From: Henckelia pumila
Lineage: Eukaryota > Streptophyta > Magnoliopsida > Lamiales > Gesneriaceae
Length of the DNA: 64,000 nucleotides
Assembly (NCBI RefSeq): GCF_033568475.1
Contig: NC_133121.1
Span: 198,038,664 to 198,102,663 of the forward strand
Direction of reading: 5' to 3'
In this document: positions 31,835-44,735 of the stretch, one piece after another
How positions within the stretch are numbered: the first letter of the stretch is position 1
How the letters are laid out: every line of letters starts with the position of its first letter
Translations under genes and position numbers: made by a program
Notes under the pieces: generated by a model
The model's database searches: none
Seen by the model: the letters and a program-made list of their open reading frames with translations, nothing else
Told to the model about the DNA's origin: nothing

Positions 31835-34800
31835 CTACACAAGAAATTGAGACATGCAGACAACAAATGAATAATAAGAAAAGAAGTGTTAGAGACCAAA
31901 TAGAAACATAGAGTACCAACCAGAAGAAAACAAGTGTTCTAGACCTCAACTCTCAGATAAAACATAAACAATAAAGTGAACTTCTTCCCAACCTCGAGTC
32001 ATCAAGTAGAAACGAGCTTTGGCTTTCGCATGTCTGTCAAGAAAAACCAACAAGACGGGAAAAATTTTCAAATTGAAATAAAAAATTGTTTCGATGCAAA
32101 ATGTTCAATGGTAATCCTCAGAGGCATGGCTGTAGCATTTACAAATGGAAGGTGGCTAGAAACAAAGCTGAAAAGAATGTTACTCGAAGGTGTAAGTGTA
32201 CGGGCATTGATAAATGACTGCACCATGACATTTCCAAAAACACTAAGTAATTTGGCACCAAATCCTGCGGATGACAGGAATGGAATAGCCTAAACATAAA
32301 ATATAACATTAAACTCAAACAAAATGCAGTCAATAATGTGAGATTTAAAATCTTCATAAAATGTACAGTTAGTGTTTGGAAAATTGTATCAAATATAGCA
32401 TACATCAGCAGCTTGTAAATTCCAATAGAGCACTCGATAACAACAATTGGACTTGTGCAACTAATTTAGGATAACTGAAGTTTACTTGTTTTTAGAAAAA
32501 AGTAATTGACTATATTGCACGCAATAATAGTCATGATAAAGCAAGGCCTGAAAGGATATTTTTAGAAACATCTAGCTCCTATCAATGGAATGAGAGATGA
32601 AATGATAGACTCTAAGCAGTAGATGGAGATGCTTTTCTATTGTTAAGAAAATTTAGCACACTTGTAATGTTTCACTTTCCAAAAATGATTGTTTAAGTTT
32701 TTGCTAAAGTTTTTGCTCAGCTTGTAAACTTGGCAGCCAAGAATCATCATTTACCTTTTAAAATGCCTGCATGCTGTATTTTCTGAACCTCTCCAATTGA
32801 TTTAATGAATCAAACAATAATCAAGATTACACAGGTCCAGAAGAAAATGCATTCAGGAAAGTATTGTAATTGATGACAATCATACATGGGATGCGGCAGA
32901 TTTAATGATGCACTTGTTTGCACTAAAACTTAGGCAATAACTCCTACAAGATACTCAAGTTGAATGATTGGTGGTTGTATCTTTTGGTGTAATGCAATAC
33001 ACACGAGAGCCCAGATGATCGATTGCAAGACCTGATTTTTCGCAGCCAGTAGAAGAACAGAGATTCACTAATCTACATCTCCAACACATTAAAAATGCAC
33101 CTAAAATGAGTCGCCGTCACAGATTCACTCAGAAACTTACCTTTTGTTTCAACACAAAAACATCACATTCAACAAACAATCATAAATAGACTCTTGAATC
33201 TCAAGTATCATGGACATGAAAAGAAAAAAACTTTTCAACGTAAAAAGGCTTCCCGGAAATGCCATTTAAGAGTTGAGACAAAGCCCATAAAGAAGCAAAG
33301 TAAAACATACGCAGAAAGAAACCCAAAAACGAAATGGAACGTACCCGAAAATTTTAGGTTGCACCAGCTATGGGTACAGAATGATGAATAGAATATTCGA
33401 TTAGTTTTTTGGATAAGTTGTGCATTTAGCCATTAGCGAAATACTAAGGTACTAGAGGAACACTGAAGAAGCATATACGATCGGGTTACAAACTCTTCAA
33501 GTTGTCCAATTGTATACTAAGTTCTTGAAATACGAATTCAGGTTGTACATATAATAATTTGGGAATTTTTGGATTTTCAGACTTGCTGTTAAGTTGAACT
33601 AAGGATTTGAGATATGTCGTCAGAAGATATGTAAGAATTGTTTGGTACTTAGAGACCATCTAATCCAATAAGTGGATAATAGCTCGTGGTATAATTTGAC
33701 TTGAGGTGTAAATATGGATTACTTAGTCGCTGCATCTGAGATAGAGAAAAGTGGATAAATCTGTTGGAAAATTTTAATTAAGAGTTGAACTTTCGGTAGA
33801 ATCAAAGATGCCAGAGATGAGCATATAAATTGGTGAATGGATAATTGGGATCGGTTTAGGCACCTATTTGGATTCTATATGTTATCGGTTAATACCTTAG
33901 GACTGAACAACAGTGGATTTTATGGTTATATTTTATTATCAAGGATTGGATTAGATTTATTTATAGACATAAGTCAATCAATCCTAAGTGAGGAGAGTCA
34001 TTTGTCCCACTTGAAAGTTAGCTGAGCTAGAGTCTTTGCTTAAGAAAATTTTAAAAATCTTTAGAAGCGTTTTGAGTTTTAATAACTAATAAGGGATTGG
34101 GCATAGTCTGTGATCATTAAGCGTAGCACTGCTAATAAGTGATGTAAGCCTTTAGAATTTCAAATTGGATGTTAGGTTGTTCTTTTAGGTATCATTGTTC
34201 CGTAGTACTTTCGATTTGGTTATACAGGGAAATTAACTCATTCTGTCGATCATTATGCGATTTGTTGAGGAGATTGGTAGTTTGTTTTATCGTGTGGGTA
34301 TGCCTCAGAGTTTGGTTGTAGAAGTATGTGTCAGATCCATCTTGTATCTTAAGGGCCGATGAGGTAGAATTGTATAGATTCCTTTAGTCTTCTTATTTAG
34401 AAAAGATTAGTGTTAGTTTCTAAGTATTTTGTGAACTTGTGAATTTTTTAAGAGCTCGAGTTGTATATTATATGAGTTAAGTTTAGCTGGTGATTAAACA
34501 TTAAGCATAGTTTCCTTGTTAGGAAGCTTTTAAGTTATGAGTAAGGTCGACATAAATTATTTATTGGTTTTACGGATATTTATTGATTGAAGTTGCGATC
34601 CAGGATTTAAGGTTATCAAACTAAGGCAGGCATCAGATATTTTAGGATTTTAGGTGGCAAATTAAAACTCTTACAGTCACATGAGAACAGTGATTAGAAA
34701 TTTCTCTTAGGCTACAATCATTTGGGGATAAATAGGAATTTGCAAATTTATTTTGCAGTGGGAGTTAGTTAGCTCCTTGATTTGTAGGTGTTGACAAGCA

Positions 34801-34906
34801 TCAAAGTGCGCAGCGAAAGCTTTTTAGCGTCGACTCGTGTAGGTTTTAGGTAAGAGTAGTTAGTGCCGATCTGGTCTATTGTATTTGGACCTAGTTAGTA
34901 AGTTTA
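31835..34906. other. Spacer, no supported gene
   Basis: AT-rich, no convincing gene. Short open frames (for example 31976-32293, 33194-33391, 33837-34025) show no recognisable motifs. The stretch 33.4-34.9 kb leads into a gypsy PPT and probably represents fully decayed element interior. Confidence 0.4.
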
Positions 34907-34945
34907 AATTTCGAGGACGAAATTTCATTTAAGGGAGGATTGAAT
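34907..34945 (+). promoter_or_regulatory. Gypsy pol-end motif and polypurine tract
   Basis: ATTTCGAGGACGAAATTTCA followed by AAGGGAGGATTGAAT. The same block (TTTCGAGGACGAAATTTC ... AGAGGGGGAAGAAT) precedes the chromovirus LTR at 60293. It marks the pol/3' LTR junction of a plus-strand Tekay-like element. Confidence 0.75.
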
Positions 34946-37900
34946 TGTAGTACCTAAAACCAATCTACTAAATCGCATGCATTAAATTCAATAAATATTA
35001 GGATTATTATTTTTAAGTTTAATTGATTTAAATTCTTTATTTGAAATTATGTGCTAATAAAATATTTTATTATTTGTTCAAATAATTTTATTTTACTAAC
35101 TATTTAATTAATGTTTTTAATTATTTAAGTTTATCTGTCTAAATGATTTTATTGTGCAATTTAAATTGTTTTAATATTTTAAAGGTTTAGGCTTGCATAT
35201 TTAAATGATTTTTAATTTTAATTGTTTAGTTTACTCTTTTAAATTATTTTAATTGTTTAGTTTATTATTTTAAATAATTTTAACTGTTTAGCTTATTTGT
35301 TTAAATATTTTCGGATGTCCAACTTATTTATTTTAAATAGTCTAAGTTTAGCGGTTAGTTATTTTGAATTATTTTAAATTATTTTAAATGCCTAGATTAT
35401 TTATTTAAATCTTTTTTAATTGTCCAAATCATTTTAAAGGTTTTTATTTTTGCTTGTGTATTTATTTAAATTGTTTTTTTAAACGTTCGTCTAGTTTGTT
35501 TAAAATTATTTTAATCGCTCCGTTTATTATTAAAAAATCTTATTTCTCGCTGCGACATCAAAATATTTAAAGTATTAATTTTTAATTCTATGATAGTGTT
35601 TAAAAAATTCTTTAAAGAATTAGTTGCTCAAATATTTTTTTAGTTAATTGTTCATGAAATTCTTGAGTTCAGTTATTTCTCGGTTTCGGGTTTCGGCGAT
35701 GGTGGACTTCGGCGGTTAATTCCTAAATTTTTTATTTCAAGATTAAATTTTTGTTAAAATAGAGGAAATTAGTTGGAGGGTTGATTTTAGAATTTTCCGG
35801 GTGTCAAGAATCGATTTTTCCGCATTCTAGAGCTTATATTTAAACTTTTTCGAAAATTAGCATTTTCAAACCCGGACTAGCAAAATCTAAATTATTTATT
35901 TCAATACTTGAATTTTTAAACATTAGGAATTTGAAATAAATAGTGTGTGTAGTGCAAGAATTTTTATAAGGGAGCAGCATTTTTTTAAAAAAAATAAGTA
36001 GCTCTTTTTTAAATTAGCCACACACCCACCTATACTTACATACACCTATACATACACACATATATACACTTAAAACATATTATGCAACACAAATAAACCT
36101 CAAATCCCTAACCCAAGCCCCAAACCCACGCTTTCTTCTTCTTCTCGTTCAAGAATCGATCGACCTCTTCCTCCAACCCTCTTCCGGCCGCCGCCGATCA
36201 CCACCACCACCATAGCCGATCGGATCTCGCCCACGGAAGACCTCTCCATCTGCTGGCCGCTGGTTTCAGCTAATCCCATCTCCATTTATTTGGGAATTTT
36301 TGGAGCATTTCGAAAATAGGCAAGAATATGGTTTCTTTGGCCACCAAGTAGATAATTATGTCATGTGTTTGTCCTATTGTGTGCATTTCAAATTTTTCTA
36401 AAATTTTAGGTGAATATTTCGAAAATTTCATATTTATATTGGGCTTGTTCATGTTCATATCTATTTATTTTGGTGCTTTATTGATTTGAAATGAGTTGGG
36501 TTTGAAGTTTGAATGATGTCCTCATCTTTGCCCTATATTTTGAAAATGTCAAATTTTGGTGCTTGTGAAATTTTGAATTTTTGTGTGTTTCTTGGGTGGT
36601 GAATAGGGGCTACCATGGGTGAGAATGTAGCTCACATGGTAGTGCTTAGGATGGGTTGAATTTGGCTTGGAAATTGGAGATGAGGAGCATTTCGGTTTTA
36701 GGTGAGGTTGGGCTTCATTTTTCATAGTTGTTTGTGGGATGGTTTCGAGTCAATGCTTGGCATGGGAGGGCTGTCCTAGTGGCTTGAAGAAGTCTAAGGA
36801 GTGTTCTTGGTCTTGATTTATAGGTTGGGTTCATGGGAGTCCAATGGTTAAGTTTTAAAAGGGAGAAAGAGCTAAGATATGTGCAGATTTTTTCTTAGTA
36901 ACAGGGCTTTCCGGAAATTATGTCTAAGATAGGGTTAAAAGTGGAATTTGGTTAAGGGCTCGGGTCTGAAATTGGTTTAGAATGTTATGAATATGTCGGT
37001 TCAAGCGGAAATTAATTCGGTTAAGTTTTGGTTGAGTTTTAGGTATTTGATTTGATAGGTGCAGAATTTTGGAAATTGAATGAGGTTGCTGTCCGGAAAT
37101 GAATTTTTATAAAATGATTGGATAGGAATAATACCCCAAGGATGACTTCATTATTTAGTTCTAAGTGTAAGGGAGTCGTGGTTTCAACCGAAACTCTTTT
37201 TGAGTAAGAATCGAATAAGTTACAAATTTTACGGGCGAACCATTTGAATTTGTCCTAAACGCTACATTATGGTTTAGATTTCCCACCCTTTGGTTTGGCT
37301 CCTAGATCACCATCCCGGTCATTCTTATGTGAGTCTTTTGCATGATTATTGAGTAAATATTTACAAGTTCATTACACCTAAATATTCATGCTAAGTCGAA
37401 GAATCAAGAAGGAAAGAAAATATATTTTATTCTGAACGAAGTGAGATGATTGTGACTACATTCATTCATGTGTTTATGTGGGGCTAGGAGACGTTTTGGC
37501 CTCCCTTACCAAATTATGGGTTTCCTTACCTTAGCATGTGTTCGTGTGGGGCTGAGAGATATCTTGGCCTCCCTTACCCATTCAGGTCAAGATTGGGTTG
37601 GGTTTTATCTTGACCTCCTTGCGGCATAGTGCACTGCAGCCATGATCATGATCGAAATCACAGAGTCACAATTCAAGGATCTAAGTTCGCAGTTACAGTT
37701 CAAATCATTTATGACCATGTATCAGTTCAGTTTACGCATTTACATTGATATGTTCGACTTAGCCATGCATATGTTTCATTCATGTTCTTCCAGTTGTTTT
37801 GAAGTTTATTTATGTTTAAAGAAAGGGGCACAAAACAAAAGTATTTTTAGTACAAACTATTTTTTTATCTTGTGTGTGCATGTATGTATATAGTACTCAT

Positions 37901-38323
37901 TATTTCACCCATATTCTTGTTGGGCCCCTAGGCTTACTACATCTACTTGGTGCAGGTTAAGTTATCTTTGAAATCGAGGGGCAAGACTATCGAGTGGACT
38001 GCGATGCGGGCACGGCACATCCCTCCGACCTATGCTAGTCTTCCGCAGAAGTTTATTTCAATGCTTTAGAGTCTTTCATCTTTATGTTGATTGGATTATT
38101 GTAAATGTAAAGATTTATTGATCGTCTTTGGGCATATAAATATCAAATTATATTATTTATGGGCGTTTGGAATGTCGAATATTTTCTTGGGTTGTTGTAT
38201 TTTTTCTAATTGATGTCTGTGACAGGCGGGTTTAAATATAAACAAATAGGTCATGCCGAAATTTTTTTTAAATCCGCATTTTTTTTATTAAATAAATTTA
38301 AAATAGAGGTCAGGGCCGTTTCA
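34946..38323 (+). mobile_element. Tekay/Del-like 3' LTR, 3.4 kb
   Basis: Starts TGTAGTACCTAAAACC after the PPT and ends CGTTTCA at 38323. It includes C/T-rich leader sequence with CCGGCCGCCGCCGATCACC and the phrase GATGGTGGACTTCGGCGG shared with the left-edge LTR. It is inserted into the minus-strand gag on its right, whose frame ends in the LTR border. The expected 5' LTR was not found in the window. No gene inside. Confidence 0.75.
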
Positions 38324-38958
38324 ACTGCTGCCACTACCTTCTACCTCATATCTGCTCTGTGATGACAATTGCGGCTGAGGTTGCGGTTTTCCCAAAGACT
38401 GGGGCATGATTGAACTTTTAAAACCAGCTTCTGCTCGTTTAGACCTGTCAATTGCTTCTACCATATTATTCGGTCGCTCCACATTTATCCAAGCGTAAAT
38501 TTCTGGATTAAGGCCATTGATAAACAGATTAATTTGCATTTCCTCATCATCAACCACGTGAGGAACTAATCGAAGCAAGTTGAAGAATTTAGCAACATAG
38601 CTCTCAACAGTCAAATTTACCTGCTGCAGATTAACAAATTCTGCTGCTCTATCTTCTCTAAAGGATATCGGAAGAAAACGCTGACAGAATTCAGTCTTGA
38701 ATACCTGCCAATTAATTACTGAACCTAGGTTCTTCAGACTTCGTTTTGTCACCACCAGCTTCTTGTTAAATCTTGCAGTTGATATATGATCAGCCTGATT
38801 CTACGTTCATCAGAGTAGTCCAAAGACTCGAACAAGTGATCAAGCTCTTCTAACCAACCTTCACAAGCAATGGCATCTTTTGTACCTTTCAAAGTATGCG
38901 GATCATATGTCTGAAATCGCTCAAATAGTACTTCCATCGGTGTGAGGGTAGCATCCAT
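38324..38958 (-). pseudogene. Ty3/gypsy Gag, truncated and frameshifted
   Basis: Minus strand from ATG 38958: MDATLTPMEVLFERFQTYDP, ACEGWLEELDHLFESL, RIRLIIYQLQDLTRSWW. A one-base frameshift follows near 38750, then VTKRSLKN, WQVFKTEFCQRFLPISFRED, RAAEFVNLQQVNLTVESYVA, FINGLNPEIYAWINVERPNN. This is the retrotransposon Gag domain of chromovirus-like elements. The C-terminus (zinc knuckle) is lost to the LTR inserted at 38323. It belongs to the element whose 5' LTR is 39407-41953. Confidence 0.88.
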
Positions 38959-39392
38959 CGATTCAAAAGGCTTACAATACTGTCTTGTTCAGTCTAAGTA
39001 CTTACTTCACCTGAGGAGTACTGTTCTATTCAGTCTTGGGTGCTTACTTCACCCAAAGAACCTGACTTACTTTAAAAAAAATCTATAAGCAACGCAGATA
39101 TTATACTATTCAAATCAATAAAACATATCTATAATCTCATGCTTTTCATATAACACAAGCTTACAAGTTCTCATATTATTCAAAAGAAAACATGCTTACA
39201 AGGAATTCAAATATTCATGTGAATTCACATAATCAGGTAAGCACATAAGCATATAAGCATGTAATTCCTTAAGTCAATAAATCATGCTCGCATACATTGT
39301 ATCAAAGTAAGTAAAGCATTAATCAAGCAATACTATAAATGCATGTGACTCAATCTACCCAGCTCAACTTCTATCTTAGTCCAAGAACTTAC

Positions 39393-39404
39393 GCTCTGAT
39401 ACCA
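39393..39404 (-). promoter_or_regulatory. Gypsy primer-binding site
   Basis: Minus strand TGGTATCAGAGC (initiator tRNA-Met type), 2 bp after the LTR end. The leader to the gag ATG (39392-38959) is otherwise featureless. Confidence 0.9.
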
Positions 39405-39406
39405 CC

Positions 39407-41953
39407 TGTTGTGGGAACGTCGGGTTCTAATCTCAATTATCGACTCGCAATCAGAATAAATTTGATAATTAAACAAAATAACTTACAAGCAATCAAACTG
39501 AACTCGAAAGCAAAAGCCATCAAAAAAAAATTTTAATCAAGGCCTCGCTCGATCGATAGAAATTAGCCGATCGAACGAGCACAATTCGGCAACCTTCTGC
39601 CCAACAAATAAAAGGCCTCGCTCGATTGGTTGAAGTTCACCGATTGAGCGAGAAGTGCTCTGAGCAAAATAAAAATTCTGCTCATGTTGTCTTGTGCGTA
39701 ATCTGATGTTCTTGTAACCTTCTAAACATCTCAAATCAATACTATAATGATGTAAAGGCAAGATTCAAGGTAGAACATGCAAATAAATTCAAACTATATC
39801 GTGTATAAGTTCCTACAAATACAAGACATCAAACTCAAATCTGATTAATACATTCCACACATTATTTTGACAGCAACTATCTTCTTAACCCGAGTCTCCA
39901 CTCTAAATCTCTCAATCTCAAGTCGATCAAGTCATCCTCTGACTCGCTTCTGCCGAACCTGATGCAATGCACACATACAAACAAAGCAACAGTTGGATAA
40001 CTCCGATGAGAAATACATCTCAGTATGAAAGACATGTATATAAACATATCAAATCAATATTCTACTATCACAAATCACAAAGTCTATATACCCTTACCTG
40101 CCGAATTTCATTCAAAACAAATAACTCAATAACAAAATGACACAGGTATAAGTTAAAGGGTAAAGGATTTCAATCTTGCAGAATCGATATTTCATAAATA
40201 ATCTCTTTGGGATCCCGAAAAAAGAATATGGCCAAAATCAAGCCTTCCACCTACGCTCCCGCTCGTGGTGGTAACAATGCTCTTTTTCCCTAGACTGTGA
40301 ACACTATATAAGGAATTCTGGCAATAAACACTCAAATCTGATTCCTAGCCTCGCATATATAAATTCACCACGTCCAATATTTTTTTTTTGATTCTGCTTT
40401 CGGGGTTTCGAAAAAATTGTGGCTCAAAAGGATTACATCTCGACTCTATCAGCAATATTACCACATTTAGATCACTTATAATAATCTACACTTCTCAAAC
40501 TTAAATAAGAAAGAATGTTTAATCAAACAAACTCATTTAGTAAGCAATAAGATCAACTAAATCAAGTAGATCAAATTAAGTCATATAAGATCAAGCAAGA
40601 ACAACTAAACATGCATGTATTTGATTTAATAAACTCTAAAACCACCACGTTCTCGAGTTATTCTACCTGTCAAGGTTAATGTTAAATCATACCTTTGATC
40701 TTGATCTTTACTTCTTGAATTCTTGTAGCTTTGATCACTACAACTCATCCAACTCTGCTCCCTATAATTCTGCTCATTCAATCTTGCTAATCTAAACCTT
40801 CATCGCTTCCAACTTCGTTCCAATTTCCAATGACTCGAACTCTTCGACTCGAGCTCGATGTTTTTCAACCTTAGTCTGAAATGAATATTTCAAGCATGAG
40901 GAATATCAACTTTAAGCTTACATCCAACATCTAATTCAATTACATCAACAAAGCTCAATCACTTCTTGATTCAACTTCAAACACTTCGAACTCATTGATT
41001 CGAATTCGATAACTTTAACTATAATTTGAAGGAAGTGTTTATAAATCTCAAACATCAACTCTCAAACTCATTTCAAACTCAACAACACCGAAACAACTTC
41101 AAGACTTGATCAATCAACAGGAATTCAAACCGGCGGCAAAATTGCTCGAAACCGGAGATTCTAAAAACATAATCATCATCAATTCAACTATATAAACTCA
41201 TAAATAATCCCAATTCATCATCTCCAATTCGAAATTCAGCAGCCAAAATTCCAAAAATTTCATAAATATTCAATAAATGAAAAACATGTCCAAACAACGA
41301 TCTTTTCGCGATCCGACTTAGATATGCTATCGCCGTATATACTAGAACACGTTTATACAATCAAATCTTAATTCTAACAACATCTCAAAATTCAAATATG
41401 GAAGAACTTAATCAAACTTACGTCAAAACTTAGCCGTCGACGCCAGGATCGCAAATATACGATCTCTTTAAAATTATACCGGCCGGATCAATTTCTACCG
41501 GAATTATGAAGATGAAATTAAACTTGGAACCCTTTCTTTCCCTCTCTCACGGTTCTTGGTTGTTGAATCAGAAATGAAATACATGAAATTCATATATCCA
41601 AAGCCCACGTGTGATTTCCCACTTGCAAGGGAAATTGCACTTTGGTCCCCAAACTTCTCATCAATTGCAAATGGGTCCCTACTCAAGTTTCACCCTCAAA
41701 TTAAATCCTTTTCAAATCCAAACTCAACATTTAAATCTTAAATCTCATAAATATTCAACCCAAATATTTTATTCTTTTAATTTAAGAATCCAGGAATTTA
41801 AACCTCAAATATCCGTAAATTCTCAAATTAAATATTTTCGACTTGGAAATTAAATCTCTAATTTTCATAAATTCGAAAATAATATTTTTCCAAAATTCGT
41901 AATTTAAATTTTAAATTTTGTAATTAATAACTTAATATTTTCAGGGCCTTACA
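39407..41953 (-). mobile_element. Ty3/gypsy 5' LTR, 2.55 kb
   Basis: On the minus strand it begins TGTAAGGCCCTGAAAATATT at 41953 and ends CCCACAACA at 39407, directly before the PBS. It is inserted into another LTR (41954 on). Short open frames inside are not genes. Confidence 0.85.
39540..39660 (-). repeat. LTR word array (CTCGCTCGATCGG type)
   Basis: Inverted and direct copies of CTCGCTCGATCG / CCGATCGAACGAG / GCTCGATTGG / CCGATTGAGCGAG lie 130-250 bp from the LTR 3' end. On the minus strand the array directly follows a TTTTATTTTGCTCAG tract resembling a splice acceptor. Confidence 0.7.
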
Positions 41954-42631
41954 CACATAATACATGCATACTCAATTTGGATATCTCGAATAATACTTCC
42001 GTACCTTATACACTAGGCAAGTTAGACCAGAAATATGTCCAAGCCTATAATCCGCACTACAATTCAAAGTAATCATGCATTATAATCTTATTCTAAAAGT
42101 CTTAACTACGCTATAGCATACTCTCTATTTACTATAAGAAGCCAAAGTTATACCTGCGTCCATCGTCAGCCCGCTGATGACGACTGCCCCAGAATTTGGG
42201 CACCTCTCTGCAGCAACCCTGGAGTGCCTTGCCAACCTTCGGACCAAGCCTAGGAGGGCCTATTTATAGGCAGAGAACGTTGCGTCCGTTGGTAGTTCGT
42301 TGCGTCCGTTCTCACTGCTGGCGTTATCTTGCTGACCTCATCAAGGACACCTGTACAGCTCCCAGATTGTTTCGTCCGTTCTCGGATCGTTGCGTCCGTT
42401 CTAGTTTGGACGCAACATTCTGGTTCGTTCCTTCCAAACTCGTTTGGCTGTTTTTGGACTGTCTGAGACCCCCGGGACCCTTCCTACCATTTCTGGACGT
42501 TTCGGATCTGATTTTGCATTTATTTTCACCAAATAATGACTCCTTAAACATTTTTTTCACTTATAAAATTATATATCATTTCTTAACATGTTTAAAATCA
42601 CTTGATCTTGTAAAATGGAACCGGGCTACTA
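41954..42631 (-). mobile_element. Gypsy LTR fragment with GTTGCGTCCGTTC words
   Basis: Minus strand starts TGTAGTAGCCCGGTTCC at 42631. The backbone (TATACCTGCGTCC, CTAAAAGTCTTAACTA, GATATCTC blocks) aligns with the LTR at 43147-44000. A reversed TATA box (CCTATTTATAGG, about 42261) is preceded on the minus strand by five copies of the word GTTGCGTCCGTTCTC or its complement (42275-42420). Truncated at 41953 by the neighbouring LTR. Confidence 0.7.
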
Positions 42632-43146
42632 CAGTCGCTCAGCCCTACATTCTTTGATATGTTGTCTAAAATCGGGAGACTCTGTGATGACGGAGACTAA
42701 CGTTACGGTGATTCAGGCGAGTGTGTGGAGGTACCCAGCGAAGTTGATCCCAGATGGTAATACATACTCATTGGCACCCAAACTGAGCAGATATCATGTT
42801 AACCAGTATCCAGTCATTTGCATGCATCATACTAGGTTTATATACTCGTCCTTATCGTATCGAGCATAGTCGCTCACGTCCAGTGTTTTGTTTCTTGGAC
42901 ACCTTATTCGACGGGGCAGGTCTCAGGTTGGACGACGCTGATGGGTCGAGATAGGGTTGAGAGCTGGTGCTATGGAAGTAGTGAGTTTATATTAGTTCAG
43001 TAGTATTTTTATTGGTTATTCGATTTGGTTGATTAAAAAGTTATTACCTACAGTTTTAGTTTTCACTGTTCTATTTATTGCTTAAGTTATCTTGATTGAA
43101 TGATTAGTAAGGTTATTAATAGATGATCCAGGTAGGGTCACTATAA
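42632..43146 (+). mobile_element. LTR R/U5 fragment, plus orientation
   Basis: Corresponds to about 5447-5998 of the solo LTR at 3729: GTCGCTCAGCCC, TAGTCGCTCACGTCC, GGGGCAGGTCTCAGGTTGGA and the end GGGTCACTATA. It abuts the minus-oriented piece at 43147, which covers the complementary part of the same LTR family. Confidence 0.65.
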
Positions 43147-44000
43147 AAACAAAGATCATGGCACATAATATGCAACACATAAGCATGCATACTCACTGGA
43201 TATCTCAGTCAGTACTTTATGTACCTCAAAAACTGTCCTAGATGTACAGGTATCTACAGTCCATCACTACAAGTGAAGATAATTATGCATCACTAATACT
43301 AATCTAAAAGTCTTAACTAAGCTAATATATACTCCATAATACTAATAGGGATCTCGGACTATACCTATGTCCGTCGTAAACCCACTGATTTCGAAGGCCC
43401 TAGCCCTAGAATACCTCTGATACAAGCCCCGTAGCACCTCGCTATCGCCCGGCCCTCGACTATGAGGCTAAAATCCTAAGAATATAATCTGATGCACACT
43501 CAAACACATCCAAACACACACTAATTATGAAGATTTCGACCCCTATTTATAGACCTAGATTGGAAGCTCTGATCCCCGGTTCGAAAGCTCGATCTATGCA
43601 TGTATGACATTTTCTAAATTGCTCTGATCGGAAGCTCCGATCTTCACTTTGAAAGCTCTGATCACTTGCATGTGAATGCATGTCAAAACCCTGGTGACAC
43701 GTCACTTAATGCGCATGGTCTAACCTTCAAAAGCTTTGATCTGCCATTCGGTGGTTCCAATCTAAACTCTCAGATATCGAACTGCATCGCTTGTTCCGAA
43801 TTCGGACCTTCCGATCTCCCTTTGGCCCATGTTCGGACCTTTCGAACTACCCGAGTTAACTTACTCTTTTGGACCATTTTCGGACATCTTGGAGTCGATT
43901 TCTTGGTCCGATTGATCATATTAAAATTTTTTAATCATATTTTACTAAAATAAGCATGATTAACCAACTTAATCACGTAAATCGGATACTAGGTTACTAT
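43147..44000 (-). mobile_element. Gypsy LTR fragment with TCGGAAGCTCCGATC words
   Basis: Minus strand starts near 44000 (TATAGTAACCTAGTATCC, a decayed TGTAGTARCC). It carries an array of TCGGAAGCTCCGATC-type words (about 43560-43870) upstream of a reversed TATA box (CCCCTATTTATAGACC, about 43541), then U5-side sequence that stops at 43147. Same family as the solo LTR at 3729. Confidence 0.68.
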
Positions 44001-44445
44001 AGAATCCCAACATATCAATATAGATTTCGAAAATTTAAAATGATTATGTTTCAATATTCTGAAAACAATATCACCGGGCTCTGATGACATATATTTATTT
44101 TATTATATTTTCATCAATATATTAAATTTTTTTGTGGTACAATTTGAGTTGATAAATATTTTCATACTATAATTTTAAATAAATATAATATTTCAACAAT
44201 TAATCAATAAAATTTCTTCAAAAGAAAAACATTTAATCAATAAAATAACCTTGAAAATAAAATTTTATACCTACCGATCCACCCGCCTCATATCGTGCCG
44301 GAATGGTATTTCTTACCGATCCATGTCATTTTTTTTTACAATAGTTAATAATTTGACAGTTTATCAATAATTCATGTACCAAAATAAATTTTACGCTTTA
44401 TAATTTGAGACTAAGAAGTTACACTTGACCCAACAACAATTAGCC
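44001..44445. other. AT-rich spacer
   Basis: Between the LTR fragment and the SINE. No gene or repeat structure seen. Confidence 0.5.
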
Positions 44446-44460
44446 AAGTTTATTCTAGAC

Positions 44461-44720
44461 AGCCCACAGGGGCATAGGGGAGTTGGCAAGACCTGGGGTG
44501 ACGTGGGAAAAAATTTCCAGCGTTGCGGGTTCGATCCTCGTGTGGAGCATATTCTCTGCTGAAATATTGAGGGGGTATGCTCTGGGGGTTTGGCCATGTT
44601 GCTCCCTCCCTCAGGTCTCTGTCGCTCGTGCATATCCCTCGATTTAACCCTGCATGAGCCATTGAGTCTTTGACTCATGTGGGATGGGATCCCCTTCAGG
44701 GTCAACCCCTTTTTTTTTGA
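44461..44720 (+). mobile_element. tRNA-derived SINE, 260 bp
   Basis: Flanked by a perfect 15-bp target duplication AAGTTTATTCTAGAC (44446-44460 and 44721-44735). It contains an A-box-like GGCATAGGGGAGTTGG near the 5' end and a B box GGGTTCGATCC about 45 bp later, and ends in an oligo-T tract. This is a complete Pol III-type retroposon. The open frames across it are incidental. Confidence 0.92.
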
Positions 44721-44735
44721 AAGTTTATTCTAGAC

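Noticed and set aside
34200..34330. Decayed gypsy integrase before the 34.9-kb PPT
   Set aside because: Expected from the PPT and LTR to its right, but I could not find integrase motifs in any frame.
42196..42657. 153-codon open frame at 42.2 kb
   Set aside because: It overlaps the LTR word array and TATA region and has no recognisable domain.
44461..44720. A functional tRNA gene (A and B boxes present)
   Set aside because: No cloverleaf can be drawn; the box spacing, T-tail and 15-bp target duplication show a SINE.
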